A stretch of DNA of 64,000 bases from Cyrtodaria siliqua (GCA_037043455.1 JAWPHD010004388.1:1-64000), one strand, 5' to 3'. Shown: positions 19,801 through 31,000, counted from the first letter of the stretch. The notes: generated by a model from the letters alone, not told the origin. Translations and numbers: made by a program.

Positions 19801-22800
19801 AATTAAGTAAATATGACATTAATATACTTTATTTATATTGTCATCCATTATTTACCATAATTATTAACTTTTCCAAGTCGGAATTTACTTAGCAGACAAA
19901 AACACACTGCAGAATTCATGCTTTTTCTCAAATTCTGAGAGTCTGCTGTTTTTTTCGATTGGGAAATATTTCTGCCACAGTTGGGAAAAAACAGTCCAAT
20001 TTTCTGTTGGGAAGAGGCCCTTTTCATCATTTTGCGAATGGGTCCGGTACGAGGCAAATTGTGAAAAATTAGCATTATTTTCCTTAAAATTTAATTTTTC
20101 TGGGTCTGTCAATCGCGACATTTTACACAAGGATTCAGCTAGACTGATTTTTGTAAACGTCAATACCCGATAACATATTTGTACTCAGCCTCCCATTAAA
20201 AAGCCATAGCAGGTACGAAAACCTGTGGAAATGAATAACCAGAGAAGTTGCCCCAGCATTATCCGTAAATCTTACAGACGCTTGGAAATTCAGTTTTTGT
20301 ACACAAGATTACAATATCACAGTTTGCTTTATTTCCAGACAGAAAGTGTGAAAAGCGCCGACACAGTTACAGCCAGAGCAGCAGTGATAGAAGAGGTCCT
20401 GATAGGGAAAGTGAAGATGAAAAGGGTATTTTTAAATTCCGTACTTAATTACCTGATCAATGCAATGACAGTAACACAATATCAAAGTGCACCTGTCATT
20501 GTTTTCACCCACTGGTGGTGTAGCAGGCATACCATGGTGATTAGACATCAAAGATGACTAGGGTTTTAGACAGCTAATTCCCGGGGTGGAACTTTCAATT
20601 ACGGGAGTGGGAGAAGAATTAGCTAGCCAGTTTCTTCTCCCGGGGTAAGAATTGGCTATCTGATTCTTTCCCAGGAATCATCTAGCCAATTCTTTCCCCG
20701 GGGAAACTTTCAGAGGGGCATAAAATTGACTGCTTCACCGGTACTAAGATAGGGATATATCTATATTTGATATTGAGTATTTGTATAGATTTGAATAGAC
20801 ACATACATGTTGCTTTTATGGTAGGGAATTAGGCCGTCAGTTTGCTTATTCATTACGAATATTTGAGTTCATGTACAATAACAGTTGTAAATTAAATTAA
20901 AAAGACAATTACTGTAGATTTTTATTTGCCATGCATGTAAATGTAATTCTTTAACTACATTTTTACATATTTGATTTCAGAGAGAAAGAAGAAGAAAAGA
21001 CGTCACAGCGATCATAAAGCACCTTCGTCAAGCTCTTCCTCGTCATCATCCTCCTCATCTTCGTCATCGTCATCCTCCTCATCATCATCGTCATCAGATT
21101 CCGAGTCTTCATCAGGTATTATTAACCTGCATCTCGTCAGGCCTTTCAACTTTTAAAGGTCCTTATGTTTAAAATTACAATTTGTAATTTCCTTGCCTGT
21201 GCTTATATTTTGCCACTAGTATGAATAGAAATCTTTGCTTTTTGGCAAGGGGAATATGACCCAAAGAACACTGTAAACTCCTAAATGTGTAGGCATGATT
21301 TCATCATCACACTGATGTTCACTGATTAAGCATGTTAACAAACTGGTGTTTGACTACCATATACACACTAGTCTTGTGCATGCATGTACAGTGTTACCTG
21401 CCGAATCCGACCACCCTTGGGCCCAACAAATTTGGCCGATACAGATAGGTAGTAATCAAAATTTTCATTTATGAGAAGACGAACATTGCCTCAGTTCCAA
21501 TCGCCACTTATTTAAAAAAAACATTAATTTCCAGTTTTGTTTGTTTAAGTTCGGATTTTTCTTTTAATATGCATTCTTCTGCAATACTTATGAGTTCATT
21601 TGTTTTTTCTAGAAAAGCTTCATTTCATATAAACAGCAAAGTTTTTGATTTTTAGCTCGACTGATCAAAGAAAGATCAGCAGAGCTTATGCTGTGGTGCG
21701 TCGTCTGTCTGTCCGTCTGTAAAGTTTTTTTTGTGGCAACTACTCCTCTGAAACTACTTGACTGATTTTCATGAAACTTCACAGGAAGGTTACTCTTGAT
21801 ATCTAGTTGATCCTAGCAAAATTCAGGTCGGCCAGAAATTCAAGATGGCCATCACGGCTGAAAATAGATGCGATTTTGTGACGACTACTTGTAAATGGTA
21901 TTGAATTGGAACCTTTACCAAAATTACTGGTGTGACATGTACCTGATCTTAACCAAGATTCATTTTGATTCCATGTCAAACATGGCCGCCAGTGGCCATC
22001 TTTGTTTACATATAGTTAAATAGGAAAAACTTGTGGCGACTACTTCTCTGAAATAATTTGACGGATTTTTATGAAACTTCACAGGAAGGTTGCTTTTGAT
22101 GTCTAGTTGATCCTAGCAAAATTTCAGGTTCGACGGAAATTTGAGATGGCCGCCATGGCTAAAAATAGATTTTTAAAAAACAAATTTGTAGCAACTACTT
22201 CTTGAAAACTTTAAGGGATATTGATATGGGACTTTTTCTAAAATGATCAGCATGACATGATGTTGGTCCTTGTTGAAATTATTTTGATTCAACATTAAAC
22301 ATGGCTGCCAGTGGCCATCTTTGTTTACGTAGAGTTATATAGTAAAACTTGTAGCGACTACTCCTCTGAAATTGATTTTCATGAAACTTCACAGGAATGC
22401 TGATCTAGCTATCAAAACCTATCAGTAGACTTTCAAGGTCATTGACCTCTTGTTTCTAATGTTTTCAAAACATATGTCACTATCACAGACAAAGTCAAAG
22501 CGATAATTTTGTTTGCATCTACATGTATTTGCATTGTATTGCTCAAAATTAGCTCACCTCATTATTTGTCAAAACACATTAACAATATACAGGGCTCGAA
22601 ATTAGCACGTGTCCTGTAGCCCGAGGCTAGCAAAAATGCTGCCGGGCTAGCAAATGTTTGTGTCTGGGTAGTCCGATGGGCTAGTAACAAAAATTGTTCA
22701 AATAAGAAATAAATTATAAATCGATAGATTGTGTAGTGACAGCACTGTCTAACCTAACAGGTCTTTTAAAAACCTGATATTTTCAAAAGTTTCAATAAAT

Positions 22801-25800
22801 GCATGCCTATAGGTAAAAACCGAAACTTGAATTAAAATAATATTTTGTGTTGAATATTATATTGGGCTAGTCAATGTTGAGCAGGACCGTCTAGTGATTT
22901 TACCCAACTACTAGACCGGTGGTCTAGTCAACTAAAATTGTTAATTTCTAGCCCTGATACAGTGTACCGTAATAACCTGTGGACGAAAACACGCTCACCT
23001 TTCGTGACTAAAGTGACCATTCCGGTAATTTAACCAAGAACAACACATTTAGCGGATCGGATTGGATATATATACAAAATGTTGTTTTGGGACTGTTTTG
23101 CTCGGCCGGTATTCGGATTATACAAGTTTTGTTTAATAGAAATATATAAGGAAGAAAACGGGACCGTAAAGAAAAGTCGGTGTAGACAGGAATTCAGATA
23201 AGACAGTGCCCGGATTCGGCAGGTAACGCTGTACAACTCTTACAGTAAAAATATAGATATTGTGGTCTTTTGAATGAAACAACTCCCAAGCGCTGTTCTG
23301 GACCTCTTTGACAAAGCTTGTTTATACAAAAATAATAAAACAGATACGTCTGCTATTTTATATTCAGATGAAAAATACAAAAAGAAGAGAAAACATAGTC
23401 ATAAAGAAAAGCACAGACAAAAGGTATGTTATTAAAATGAATGTAATTGACTTGTTGTTCAGTGGATCATCGACTCATTGTCTTCGGTTATTTAGACCCG
23501 CCTCAGACTCCGTTACGGGACTGCCAGGTTTACAACCCCACCTGAGGGACAATTATAAAATCAAAATTGTTAATGAGGATTAAGCTTACCCATGGCCACA
23601 GACCTATTAATATGTCTGTGGCTTACCTATCATAAGCTATGTGAGTGAAACTGTATTTGTCAACATTCTTAGGAAGTATAGATCGGGCATACTTAAAACA
23701 TATTGACAGCACTGGATACATTAAGATAGGTTTAATGAACATTTTCAGAAAGAAACAACGAATTATACTAATGTTTTTACAAATTAAATATTGTTTGTTT
23801 TTGCCTGAAACAGTACTGGTGGCCATTATTACTCCCGGAAATAAGTTTTTAGGTCCCATTAACACATCATATCAGGTTATAGTGGGACAGCAATCTCAAA
23901 GGGAGATGAGATGAATGAAGAATTGTCTAGTCCAGGGAGAAAACCAACACGAGGCAGAGTCCTTATCTTGGATATGTAAATGAGCTCTTCAACAACATAC
24001 ATTAAGCGAACGCTAAAAGGGAGTGACAAAAATGGTGGTTTAATACACGTAAAGGTTTAGAAACATCTGAAACTAGTTGTTGCATTTGAGATAATTTGGA
24101 TAAAAAAAGAGTTAACAGTAAATTACGTGGTTTGTAATATTTATTTATATCACTAAGTGTTCATTGTCAAGGCTTAAATTACTGTTGTTTTGTCTGACAC
24201 TGGACACTTTGAAGAAAACGTTCTCCAGGACAAAATGCAGGCATGATTAGCTATTTTTAGTGGTCATTTTTGTTTGTTTGTGGTCGCTTAATGCCTAAAA
24301 TAATGTGGTTTGGGATGAATATAGGTGGTTTCTCGTCACGTAAAGGGGTCACTTTAAGGGAAAGTGGTTTAATGCACTTAAAATTAAGAATGAAAACGAT
24401 TGTGGGGATGTGGGGTGGGACTCAAAAATGGTCACATAAGTTGCTGAATATACGTGGTTGCATGAACAATTTTAACTGAACTTGTTTTTTGTCCATTTTT
24501 TATATATCGATTATTTCATTTATATATATCTTTAGGTTTATCATGTTTTATCTAGTTTTTTTCTTTTTATGGATGCCGATTCCTTCTATCCTAATCTGAC
24601 AATGAAACTACACACGCTTTTGGACAAATACACACTGTATCATCACCGTTACAATGGGTACGTGAAACTGTGGGCTTGAATTCTGTGCACCACTCCCAAC
24701 TTCGATGTACAGAAGAAGAAAACAAAGAGAAAGAAGAAGGATGGCAAGGGTCCAGTACAACTGTCAAAGGTATTAAAACTTGATAAATATATATTGTACA
24801 TGCATATTATATATTTCAGTTTAAAAAACCCAATAACAAAATTATAAACAGTCCGTGTATGGTTTGACAAAGTAGTTTTCATAATTTTTCATTACCAAAA
24901 TGTTGAGATTTAACCTTATTTTCACCAGGTGATAGAATTTGTTTTACTCAGTTTTTATCCTTAGGTTCTATTGTAAATAGTCTCGGCCAGCTAGACCGTA
25001 TCATACATATGTTTTACTTGCAGATGTTTTTTGGGCAGATTAGACCAATTAAAGCGCCCACTAGCGATTAACACAATTTAAGAGTGCGGTTTTTTTCACG
25101 CGCATACAGTTGACGTTTGCCTGACATGTTGTAAATAAATGTATAACGTAATTGTTGGTGCATCAGTGAAACTTTTTAACATCACTTGCTGCTTCTCATA
25201 AGTTAATAATAAGAAATTATTATTGAATTAACTGAAAAATATGTCTTTTGAGAGTCTCGTTGAATATCTCAAAATCTTGCCAATATCGCCCAAAATGTTA
25301 GGGTGATTTCAAAAGTCCTATTTTCCCCAGGCCGTGGTTCTGGATCCGTGTAGCATAGCGTAACGAAGAAATCAGAAGCGGGCCGAGTGACAGAGGCTAT
25401 TTTGTAAAATAAAAATCTTTGGCGGAGTAAAAAGATGATAATTTTCAAGATTCGATTTTCAAAGACACGTGTATTTAATCAATTTGCATAAATGTGCATG
25501 ACATATTCAGGGTTTCAAAATAATCACGCAGTAAATAACTTAATTCTAAGATAAAGACAGAGTTTATCACCTACCAGAATTTAGAGGTGTGTAAAATCTC
25601 TGGTCACTGATTGGTCAGTTTATTTTGATGATGCTCTATCAAAAATATGAATAAAAGCACTGCTTATAGTTTGTTTAATATGACAATTATATAAAAGGAA
25701 AGTGCTGCAAACTGACTGGTTGGTTTTAATTCATTGATAGAAACCTCTTGGCGTGCGTAAAACCCAATTTAATTCAGTTCACTTGAGCGTTCACACATTC

Positions 25801-28800
25801 TTTTAACTTACAGATTTAACCGTAATTTCTAGATGGCTTTAATAAAAAATAACATCACAATATTTTATTTCAGTATATGAAAGAGAAAAGCTCGAAGAAT
25901 GGAGAGAGAAGTGTAGTGTCCGGGAGGAAGATTCATTTGAAGCTGAAAAAGTCAAAGAGGGATAAGCAGGTGCATATTTAATATTCCATTCAGCCTTCAT
26001 TCTTATGATAGTTAAACAGGCCAGATGATGTAAATGTACAGAGATTCACTAAGACCAAGAGATATAAAGAGTTCTTGCATACCAGATAAGGATAAAGCAT
26101 TTTACATGGGTGCTTGAAAATTTGATCTTAAATATGGAGAAGATAAAAGTCGTGTGTCGACAATGATGCGGATAAAATAAACAGATGTATGGCGTGATTG
26201 TGTATATAAGCATGCAAAACATTGATTGTTGGCGGCGTTAAGGCACAAAAAGTCTGGTATGCAAGAAAAAGAATCAGTCGTGGATATCCAGTTCAGATAT
26301 GGAAATTCCTACCTTCAGCATATCTGTCTTAATCTGACAGAACTTTGGCAAGGCCTGCGGTTTGAATTTTCAACCTTCGTTTGATATTAAGATTCTTCTA
26401 TAGTTTGTTCTGCAATTACCGGTATCAGAATTCGACAATGTGAAAGTGGAATATATTGGGTGAGATTTATATGAAGGTGAAATATATAGGGTGAGATTTA
26501 TATGAAGGTGGTGAAATATATAGAGTGAGATTATATGAAAGTGGAATATATAATCAGACTTATAAGATGTGAAATATATAAAATCAGATTTATATGAAGA
26601 TGAAATAAATAGGGTGAGATTTATATGAAGGTGAAATATATAGGGTGAGGTTTATATGAAAGTCAAATATATAGGGCGAGGTATTGTGAAGATGAAATAT
26701 ATAGGGTCAGACTTATATGAAAGTGGAATATATAATAGTGTCAGACTTACATGTATATGAAAGTGAAATATACAGGGTAAGGTTATATGAAGGTGAACTG
26801 TATAGATTATATGAAAATGGAATATATAGGGTGAGATTTATAAATATGAGAGGGACATATATATATAATAGGGTGAAATTTATTTGAAGTGAAATATATA
26901 GGATGTAGGTCTGTACATGGGGTGGCGAATACGATACATGTCTACGAATACAGAGTGACAAATATGAATATTTATTCCATGAATATTCAGTAAAGAACCA
27001 AGAGCAAAAAACAAAACAGTGCTTAATCTTCAGTCTGAATTTTTTTTAAACAGTAATAAACATAAAAGCAGTTCAAATAATAATATTTTTCTTTAAAACG
27101 ATCACCTATCAAAAGATTTTCTGATTTGAGGGCAGCCCTAAACTTAGTTACTAAAGAGAAAACAATGTTTAGGGACATGATGTTAAATGTATTTTATCAG
27201 ATTTTATTAATTATAAACCCAGATATCTAATCTCAAAATGTTATTGAAAGCATTTACAAATATCAGACCGTAAAGGTTTGTGTATTGCCTTAAAAGGCGG
27301 TGAAAATGAGAAATAAACCGCTTGATGTATAACATCAGGGAGTCAAGTATACAGGGAGGAGACAGGAACCGTTTTATGTTGTCGTGCGTGTGTTTCACTA
27401 CCACATGAAAATGACTACTTCCCGTTATTGCGCGAGTGTGTGATAAACAGCAAATTCTTACAAATTATTGCACTTGCCAACTCAATAAAGGTGCAAAATG
27501 TAAATATAAGTATTATTTATTCACATTGTTTCCTCTGATACAGAGAGTGTATTTGTTTGCCACTTGCCGCCAAATAAAACATGGTGACGGTGTATAGCTA
27601 TTGCAAAGGAGATATGAGACTACGGATTATATTAGGCATTAATAATAACAAAGAGTGAAAAGTAGACATAATTATCTTTGTCAAGAAGGTAATTTCACGG
27701 TGGTGATTATAAGACAAAGCCGCTTTTGAGATCTCATCTGAAATTTTAACTTTTTCAGATTAAAAATGGTGCAGAGCTATTGCAAACGAGATACGAAGTA
27801 CGGGTTATATTAGGCATTAATAATTACAAAAAGTTAAGTGAATAGTAGTCATATTTATCTTTGTCAAGAAGGTAATTTCGTGATGTTGATTATAACAGAA
27901 AGCTGTAAAAAAGAGGCTGTAAAAACTGCCTACCGGTATTTTGGGATGTTGGCTGAAATTTTAACTTTTCAAATGTAACGCGCTTACGATCGATTTACCT
28001 GTATCAATAAAATAGTAAATGGCGGCTTTCTAGCGAGACATCATAAATCGATAAACTAGAGCGTTTATGAACCCGTGTCTCCTCCCTGTATACTTTACTC
28101 CCTGATAACATGTACACCTTGACAGAAACAACAAACTATTCTTAAAATCCATGACAGGTTGGCTAGATTTTCAAATGTAGTTATTATTGGACTATTTTAT
28201 GTGTATTCGAATATTCGAATAACTGCAGCGATTACCATTGAAATGTTGAAAAATACAATTATTTACATCAATCGGCATTTTGAAATGAAAACGAGGCTGG
28301 GGTTTTCCGAACGCGCAGACTGGTTTAGTGCATATTTTATTAATAGAATACAATAGAATTGTATGTATAATAATTATTTCTTATAAACAACGACCCCCTT
28401 ACTTATTTGTTAAAGTTGATTTCTGAATTTCGACAACGTAGAATCATGATTATTCCTAAATGGGTTCAAGGGTTCATTTGACTGGGAAAACATGTTAAGT
28501 GTGAAGTGTTTGGTTTTTGTTAACTGACCGCAAACAATGATAACTAATTATTAAACAAACATGTGACACTCGACCGGGATAGACGTCTTTTGTCTACCGG
28601 TATACTGGTGTGAATTTAATTTTTACTTCTATTTTTAACTAGGGAACTTTAAATATCTACGAGTAGGGTTTAGTGTTTGGGGTTTAGGTTTACAGCAGTC
28701 TTATACTCTATACGTTTGCTTTCTTATTATTATCAGGGTGCAAACAGCTTAGACTGCTTGAATTTGTTTTTTTGTCCAAATCACAAAAGTCTATTTTTAG

Positions 28801-29884
28801 AATCTATTTTTATCCAGAGGCGAGTGTACAGTTTCGGGAATATCCATACTACACAATTATTTTCGTTTTTGATAAGATTTGTCTAATAAAAGACTCTTAC
28901 ATCTAATAAAAGAAAAGTTACGCATTAGTTTAGTTATCTAATGCACATATAAAACTCTGAGAGCAACATTTACATTGAAACTTCTTGAATTTTTACTTAG
29001 AACATTGTTAGTGATAGAGGATTTTCGAAATTATTCACTGAGTTTATATAGAAACGTACTACATACGTTTCATTTCGTTTCCGGTTTAGGTTTTCTAAGC
29101 AAACATATATAAAACTTTAAGGGTTAGCAGAACAAAACGGTCCTTTTCAGGGCCAGCACATATTTATTCGAAATAATAATCTGTTTTAATTGTCAATCCA
29201 AATTATTAAATATAATATGATCGTAATAAAAGTTGAACACGGGCGTGGGTTTTTTATTTTATTGAAACTTGAGTAAACAACAAAAGTACACTCGACAGTA
29301 CAAGTTTATTTACACTTGAGTAAAAAAACACAGTCTAACATGCAGCTTCGTTTTAGCAAATCAAAATTCGTTTTACATTTCCTCTTTGGTCAATGCTTCA
29401 AAATGGCGCTCTGCTGTCCTGAAATTGAAAACACATGTTTTTAATGCGCGGTTTACGCTACAATACATAAAAAAAAGTTTTTTTTCAAGGATTTCAGGCC
29501 CAAAGTCGGGGTGCGCGTTATATGCCGACAAATACGGTACCGAATACGATTCGAATATGGGACATTTTGAATTCATCGAAAATTTCGAGTGTGTCATTAC
29601 ACCTCTAATAGGATGAGATTTATATGAAAGTGAAATATACAGGGCGAGATTTGTATGAAATATAATAAATCATGGGTGTTCAGTTTGACATTTTACTTTG
29701 TATACTATTTCAGGATATTGAACGGGTTGTTATATTGTTTATACATTTTGTTCCAAATTGATATTCCTCAAAATACATTGAAAATCTTATAAAAACATTG
29801 TGTTTATATATATATATATGTTTTTTATTTCAGCGTGACAAGAACAGGGCGGAGATGTTAAATTTCTTAAACTCGACACTTTAA
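16796..29884 (+). CDS. Lysine/serine/arginine-rich small protein, 7 coding exons
   Basis: Joining 16796-16802, 20339-20425, 20981-21115, 23368-23423, 24713-24769, 25874-25969 and 29834-29884 gives 489 bases: 162 residues and TAA. Every junction has GT and AG and matching phase (1,1,1,0,0,0). The order is an MADRKCEKRRHSYSQSSSDR start, a basic patch, a run of more than 20 serines with an acidic end (SDSESSS), lysine-rich blocks (KYKKKRKHSHKEKH, KKKTKRKKKDGKGP), and a less simple C-terminus (GRKIHLKLKKSKRDK, then NRAEMLNFLNSTL). The make-up suggests a nuclear or nucleolar, RNA-associated protein. I do not recognise a named family. Exon 1 (seven bases) is inferred from ATGGCAG|gtaagt with a good start context; exons 2-7 are firmer. 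AATAAA at 29958-29963 is a plausible poly(A) signal. Confidence 0.82.
17636..19078. mobile_element. TIR element of about 1.44 kb in intron 1
   Basis: The left end (tactttttaaagaacatgga, then tttatatgtacactggattt, then gaaac) is matched in reverse at the right end (tactctttacatggatttat...). A further inner match is 'atttatccgccgaat' (17686 and reverse at about 19000). The ends are about 60 bp. No transposase is seen. The interior holds tandem modules. The insertion-site duplication is not clear. Confidence 0.82.
18150..18680. repeat. Tandem modules of about 210 bp inside the TIR element
   Basis: 'caaccaatttcaactgcgta', 'aaggctatacagaaatccaa', 'acaataatggcattacgaag' and 'aataattactttgaatatcg' occur twice (from about 18300 and about 18515), with a third diverged start at about 18150. 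Confidence 0.85.
19300..20165. repeat. Interspersed repeat rich in 'ttgggaagaggcc'
   Basis: 'gtcggggctttttcccacaa', 'ttgggaagaggccca' and 'ttttgggggaaaagaacgcg' at 19695-19760 are echoed at 19960-20040 (attgggaaatattt, ttgggaagaggccc). Open frames of 60-92 codons occur on both strands through the block, as expected of repeats. No domain is recognised. Confidence 0.5.
20339..20425 (+). CDS. Coding exon 2
   Basis: Acceptor tgctttatttccag; donor aaaagg|gtattt. It encodes RKCEKRRHSYSQSSSDRRGP followed by DRESEDEK. The frame is fixed by the phase-1 join to exon 3. Another frame is also open across this exon (TESVKSADTV...) but does not continue the downstream protein. A diverged inverted copy is at 15449-15597. 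Confidence 0.85.
20577..20720. repeat. Short cluster of 'agccaattcttccccgggg' motifs
   Basis: 'tagccagtttcttctcccgg', 'ttggctatctgattctttcc' and 'tagccaattctttccccggg' are three related motifs in about 110 bp, within intron 2. The flanking 'ttcccggggtggaactttca' and 'cccggggaaactttcag' hint at a small element. Confidence 0.5.
20981..21115 (+). CDS. Coding exon 3 (poly-serine)
   Basis: Acceptor ttgatttcag; donor tcatcag|gtatta. It encodes ERKKKKRRHSDHKAP, then an uninterrupted serine run using mixed TCN/AGY codons (tca, tcc, tcg, tct, agc), then DSESSS. The codon mixture argues for selection on the serine run rather than a simple microsatellite. Confidence 0.9.
21650..22460. repeat. Tandem-module repeat (gatcagcagagcttatg type), copy 2
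   Basis: Same phrases and order as 6996-7985: agctcgactgatcaaag, 'gcaactactcctctgaaact', 'catggccgccagtggccatc' and 'gtagcgactactcctctgaa', ending 'ggtcattgacctcttgtt'. It is inserted inside the pogo-like element. Confidence 0.85.
22590..22956. mobile_element. hAT-like MITE (CAGGGCT ends)
   Basis: It starts CAGGGCTCGAAATTAGCA and ends TTAATTTCTAGCCCTG, a near-palindromic pair of about 16 bp with the CAGGG start typical of hAT termini. The interior repeats 'gggctagcaaa' and 'gggctagt' motifs. A clear 8-bp target duplication is not visible. Confidence 0.65.
23368..23423 (+). CDS. Coding exon 4
   Basis: Acceptor tattttatattcag; donor aaaag|gtatgt. It encodes DEKYKKKRKHSHKEKHRQK. Phase 1 in, phase 0 out. 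Confidence 0.85.
24713..24769 (+). CDS. Coding exon 5
   Basis: Acceptor ttcgatgtacag (a weak pyrimidine tract); donor tcaaag|gtatta. It encodes KKKTKRKKKDGKGPVQLSK, phase 0 on both sides. Confidence 0.8.
25874..25969 (+). CDS. Coding exon 6
   Basis: Acceptor tattttatttcag; donor aagcag|gtgcat. It encodes 32 residues including YMKEKSSKNGERSVV and SGRKIHLKLKKSKRDKQ, phase 0 on both sides. Confidence 0.87.
26440..26900. repeat. Minisatellite of about 31 bp in intron 6
   Basis: About 14 degenerate copies of 'gaaatatatagggtgagatt' + 'tatatgaaggt'. A detached copy of about two units is at 29605-29665 in the same intron, 2.7 kb away. This suggests that either the array was split by later insertions or there was transposition. 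Confidence 0.9.
27336..28104. mobile_element. 769-bp TIR element with 7-bp target duplication
   Basis: The left end CAGGGAGTCAAGTATACAGG (then gaggagac) is matched in reverse at the right end (CAGGGAGTAAAGTATACAGG, then gaggagac). ATAACAT occurs directly outside both ends (27329-27335 and 28105-28111). The interior contains two similar modules of about 190 bp (from about 27580 and about 27765; 'ggttatattaggcattaata', 'tctttgtcaagaaggtaatt', 'gaaattttaactttt'). There is no coding frame, so it is non-autonomous. The CAGGG start resembles hAT, but hAT normally makes 8 bp. Confidence 0.85.
28112..29230. other. Intron 6 DNA, nothing recognised
   Basis: AT-rich, with no repeat that I can match within the window and no frame with recognisable protein. 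Confidence 0.4.
29232..29600. repeat. Interspersed repeat ending 'atatgccgacaaatacggta'
   Basis: The right end 'gcgcgttatatgccgacaaa' + tacggta is typical of a widely dispersed animal DNA-transposon end (TACGGTA--GTCGGCATATAA in reverse). The left part has a duplicated 'cttgagtaaa' motif. The two overlapping frames (74-76 codons) on opposite strands are part of the repeat. Confidence 0.45.
29834..29884 (+). CDS. Coding exon 7 (terminal)
   Basis: Acceptor ttttttatttcag; encodes RDKNRAEMLNFLNSTL and TAA. The C-terminal NRAEMLNFLNS segment is the most specific part of the protein and the best query for finding homologues. Confidence 0.85.
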   Translation, partial: RDKNRAEMLNFLNSTL

Positions 29885-30172
29885 ATTAACATGAGAAGCG
29901 CATGCTACACTTGGATTGTAATTATTTAAGTTTGTTGTACAGACATTTATTATTGATAATAAAACCGTGTTTACATAACATTTGCTGTTTGTGCAGTTTG
30001 AAATGTCTGAAATGTTTAGCTGTACTGACCATGTGCCAAACGAGCTTATGCAATAGCTGATTGTCGTCATCCATCTCCATTAGAACACGATAACTTAGGG
30101 TTTGTTTCAGTAAGATCTTGGTCGAATTCAACAATAGCTGTATTGATTCATTTCTTAGGTAAAAAAAAAATT

Positions 30173-30480
30173 ACCTGTGTTTCCGGTGGCCCGACCGACC
30201 CTATTTTTAAGGAGCCAACCCTAAAACTTTTTATGAAAAAAAAATGAAAGAAAAATGATAAAAAAAAATGTTCTGAACAAATATTTGTAACAATATATCG
30301 AGGTAGACTGACATCACAGAGAAACTTGCAGTTGTATCATCAACGTGTATGGGGTGTATGAGATAAAATATATGTAGAATCTCTCAATATCTTGCTACAA
30401 AAAAAGAAAAAGAAAAAAAGCAAATGCCTTCAGTCAGATCTACCCTATTTTTTTTAGAGCATGCAAAAGGAAACACACCT
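30173..30480 (+). mobile_element. TIR repeat with ACCTGTGTTTCC end, copy 1
   Basis: Starts ACCTGTGTTTCCGGTGGCCC and ends AAAGGAAACACACCT, so the ends pair over about 12 bp. A second copy lies in reverse at 44275-44524 with the same landmarks (tagggtcggtcgggccacc, atatcgaggtagac, atgttctgaaca). Poly-A rich, no coding frame. Confidence 0.8.
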
Positions 30481-30639
30481 AAATTTTTTTTGGTCTTACA
30501 AGAGTTAGTGTCCTTGATTATGTAAAAAAAAACTAGTTCAGAATAGTAATGCAATAAATTACTAGTAAGTAGGTTTTAATTTAGTTTAGGGTTAAGATTG
30601 AGTTTTTAACCAGGTTTTCCAATGGAAAACTCTTGTTTT

Positions 30640-31000
30640 TAAATTTGGCAGGTGCAGGTGACCTCAAACTCACTGTTTCTGGGCAATAACTTTAGTTAGG
30701 AATGTGATATATTGGAACGAATCTTGGTGTGTGGGTTGCTTATATGGAAAGGAAGATTAGGTTGAATTTGAGGTCGCTGGGGTCAAGGTGGCTGTAACTA
30801 AAACAGTTTCTGGGCAATAACTTAGAAATGAGATACCGAAACTTGATGTATAGGTAGCTTTAAAGGGAAGGAAACTTGCGATTTTGTATCAAGTCACTGG
30901 TGTTAACGTCAAGGTTGCTGTTACTAAAAGTAGAAAAAAGGATTTCTTGAGGTCGGAATGAGATATTGCAACGAAACATGGTGTGTATGTAGCTTATTTG
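30640..31000. repeat. Tandem-module repeat (tttctgggcaataactt type)
   Basis: Three modules of about 140 bp: 'tttctgggcaataacttta', 'gatatattggaacgaatctt', 'gtgtgtgggttgcttatatg', 'ggaaaggaagattaggttg', 'ggtcaaggtggctgtaacta'. Same general architecture as 6061-6880 and 38700-39290. Confidence 0.75.

Larger units (their letters stand above)
21389..23231. mobile_element. Pogo/Tigger-like TIR element in intron 3
   Basis: The left end CAGTGTTACCTGCCGAATCC and the reverse complement of the right end (CAGCGTTACCTGCCGAATCC) are nearly identical over about 22 bp. TA flanks both ends (21387-21388 and 23232-23233). Ends of the type CAGT--ACCT----ATCCG with TA duplication are typical of pogo/Tigger elements (family knowledge). 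No transposase frame survives. Two other repeats are nested inside (21650-22460 and 22590-22956). Confidence 0.85.

Noticed and set aside
19885..20163. 92-residue minus-strand protein
   Set aside because: Lies in a repeat block with open frames on both strands and no recognised domain.
20225..20557. 110-residue open frame over coding exon 2 (frame TESVKSADTV...)
   Set aside because: It runs through the intron on both sides and does not join in phase to exon 3; the frame RKCEKRRHS... does.
23308..23583. 91-residue frame over coding exon 4
   Set aside because: Reads through intron sequence in a frame different from the spliced protein.
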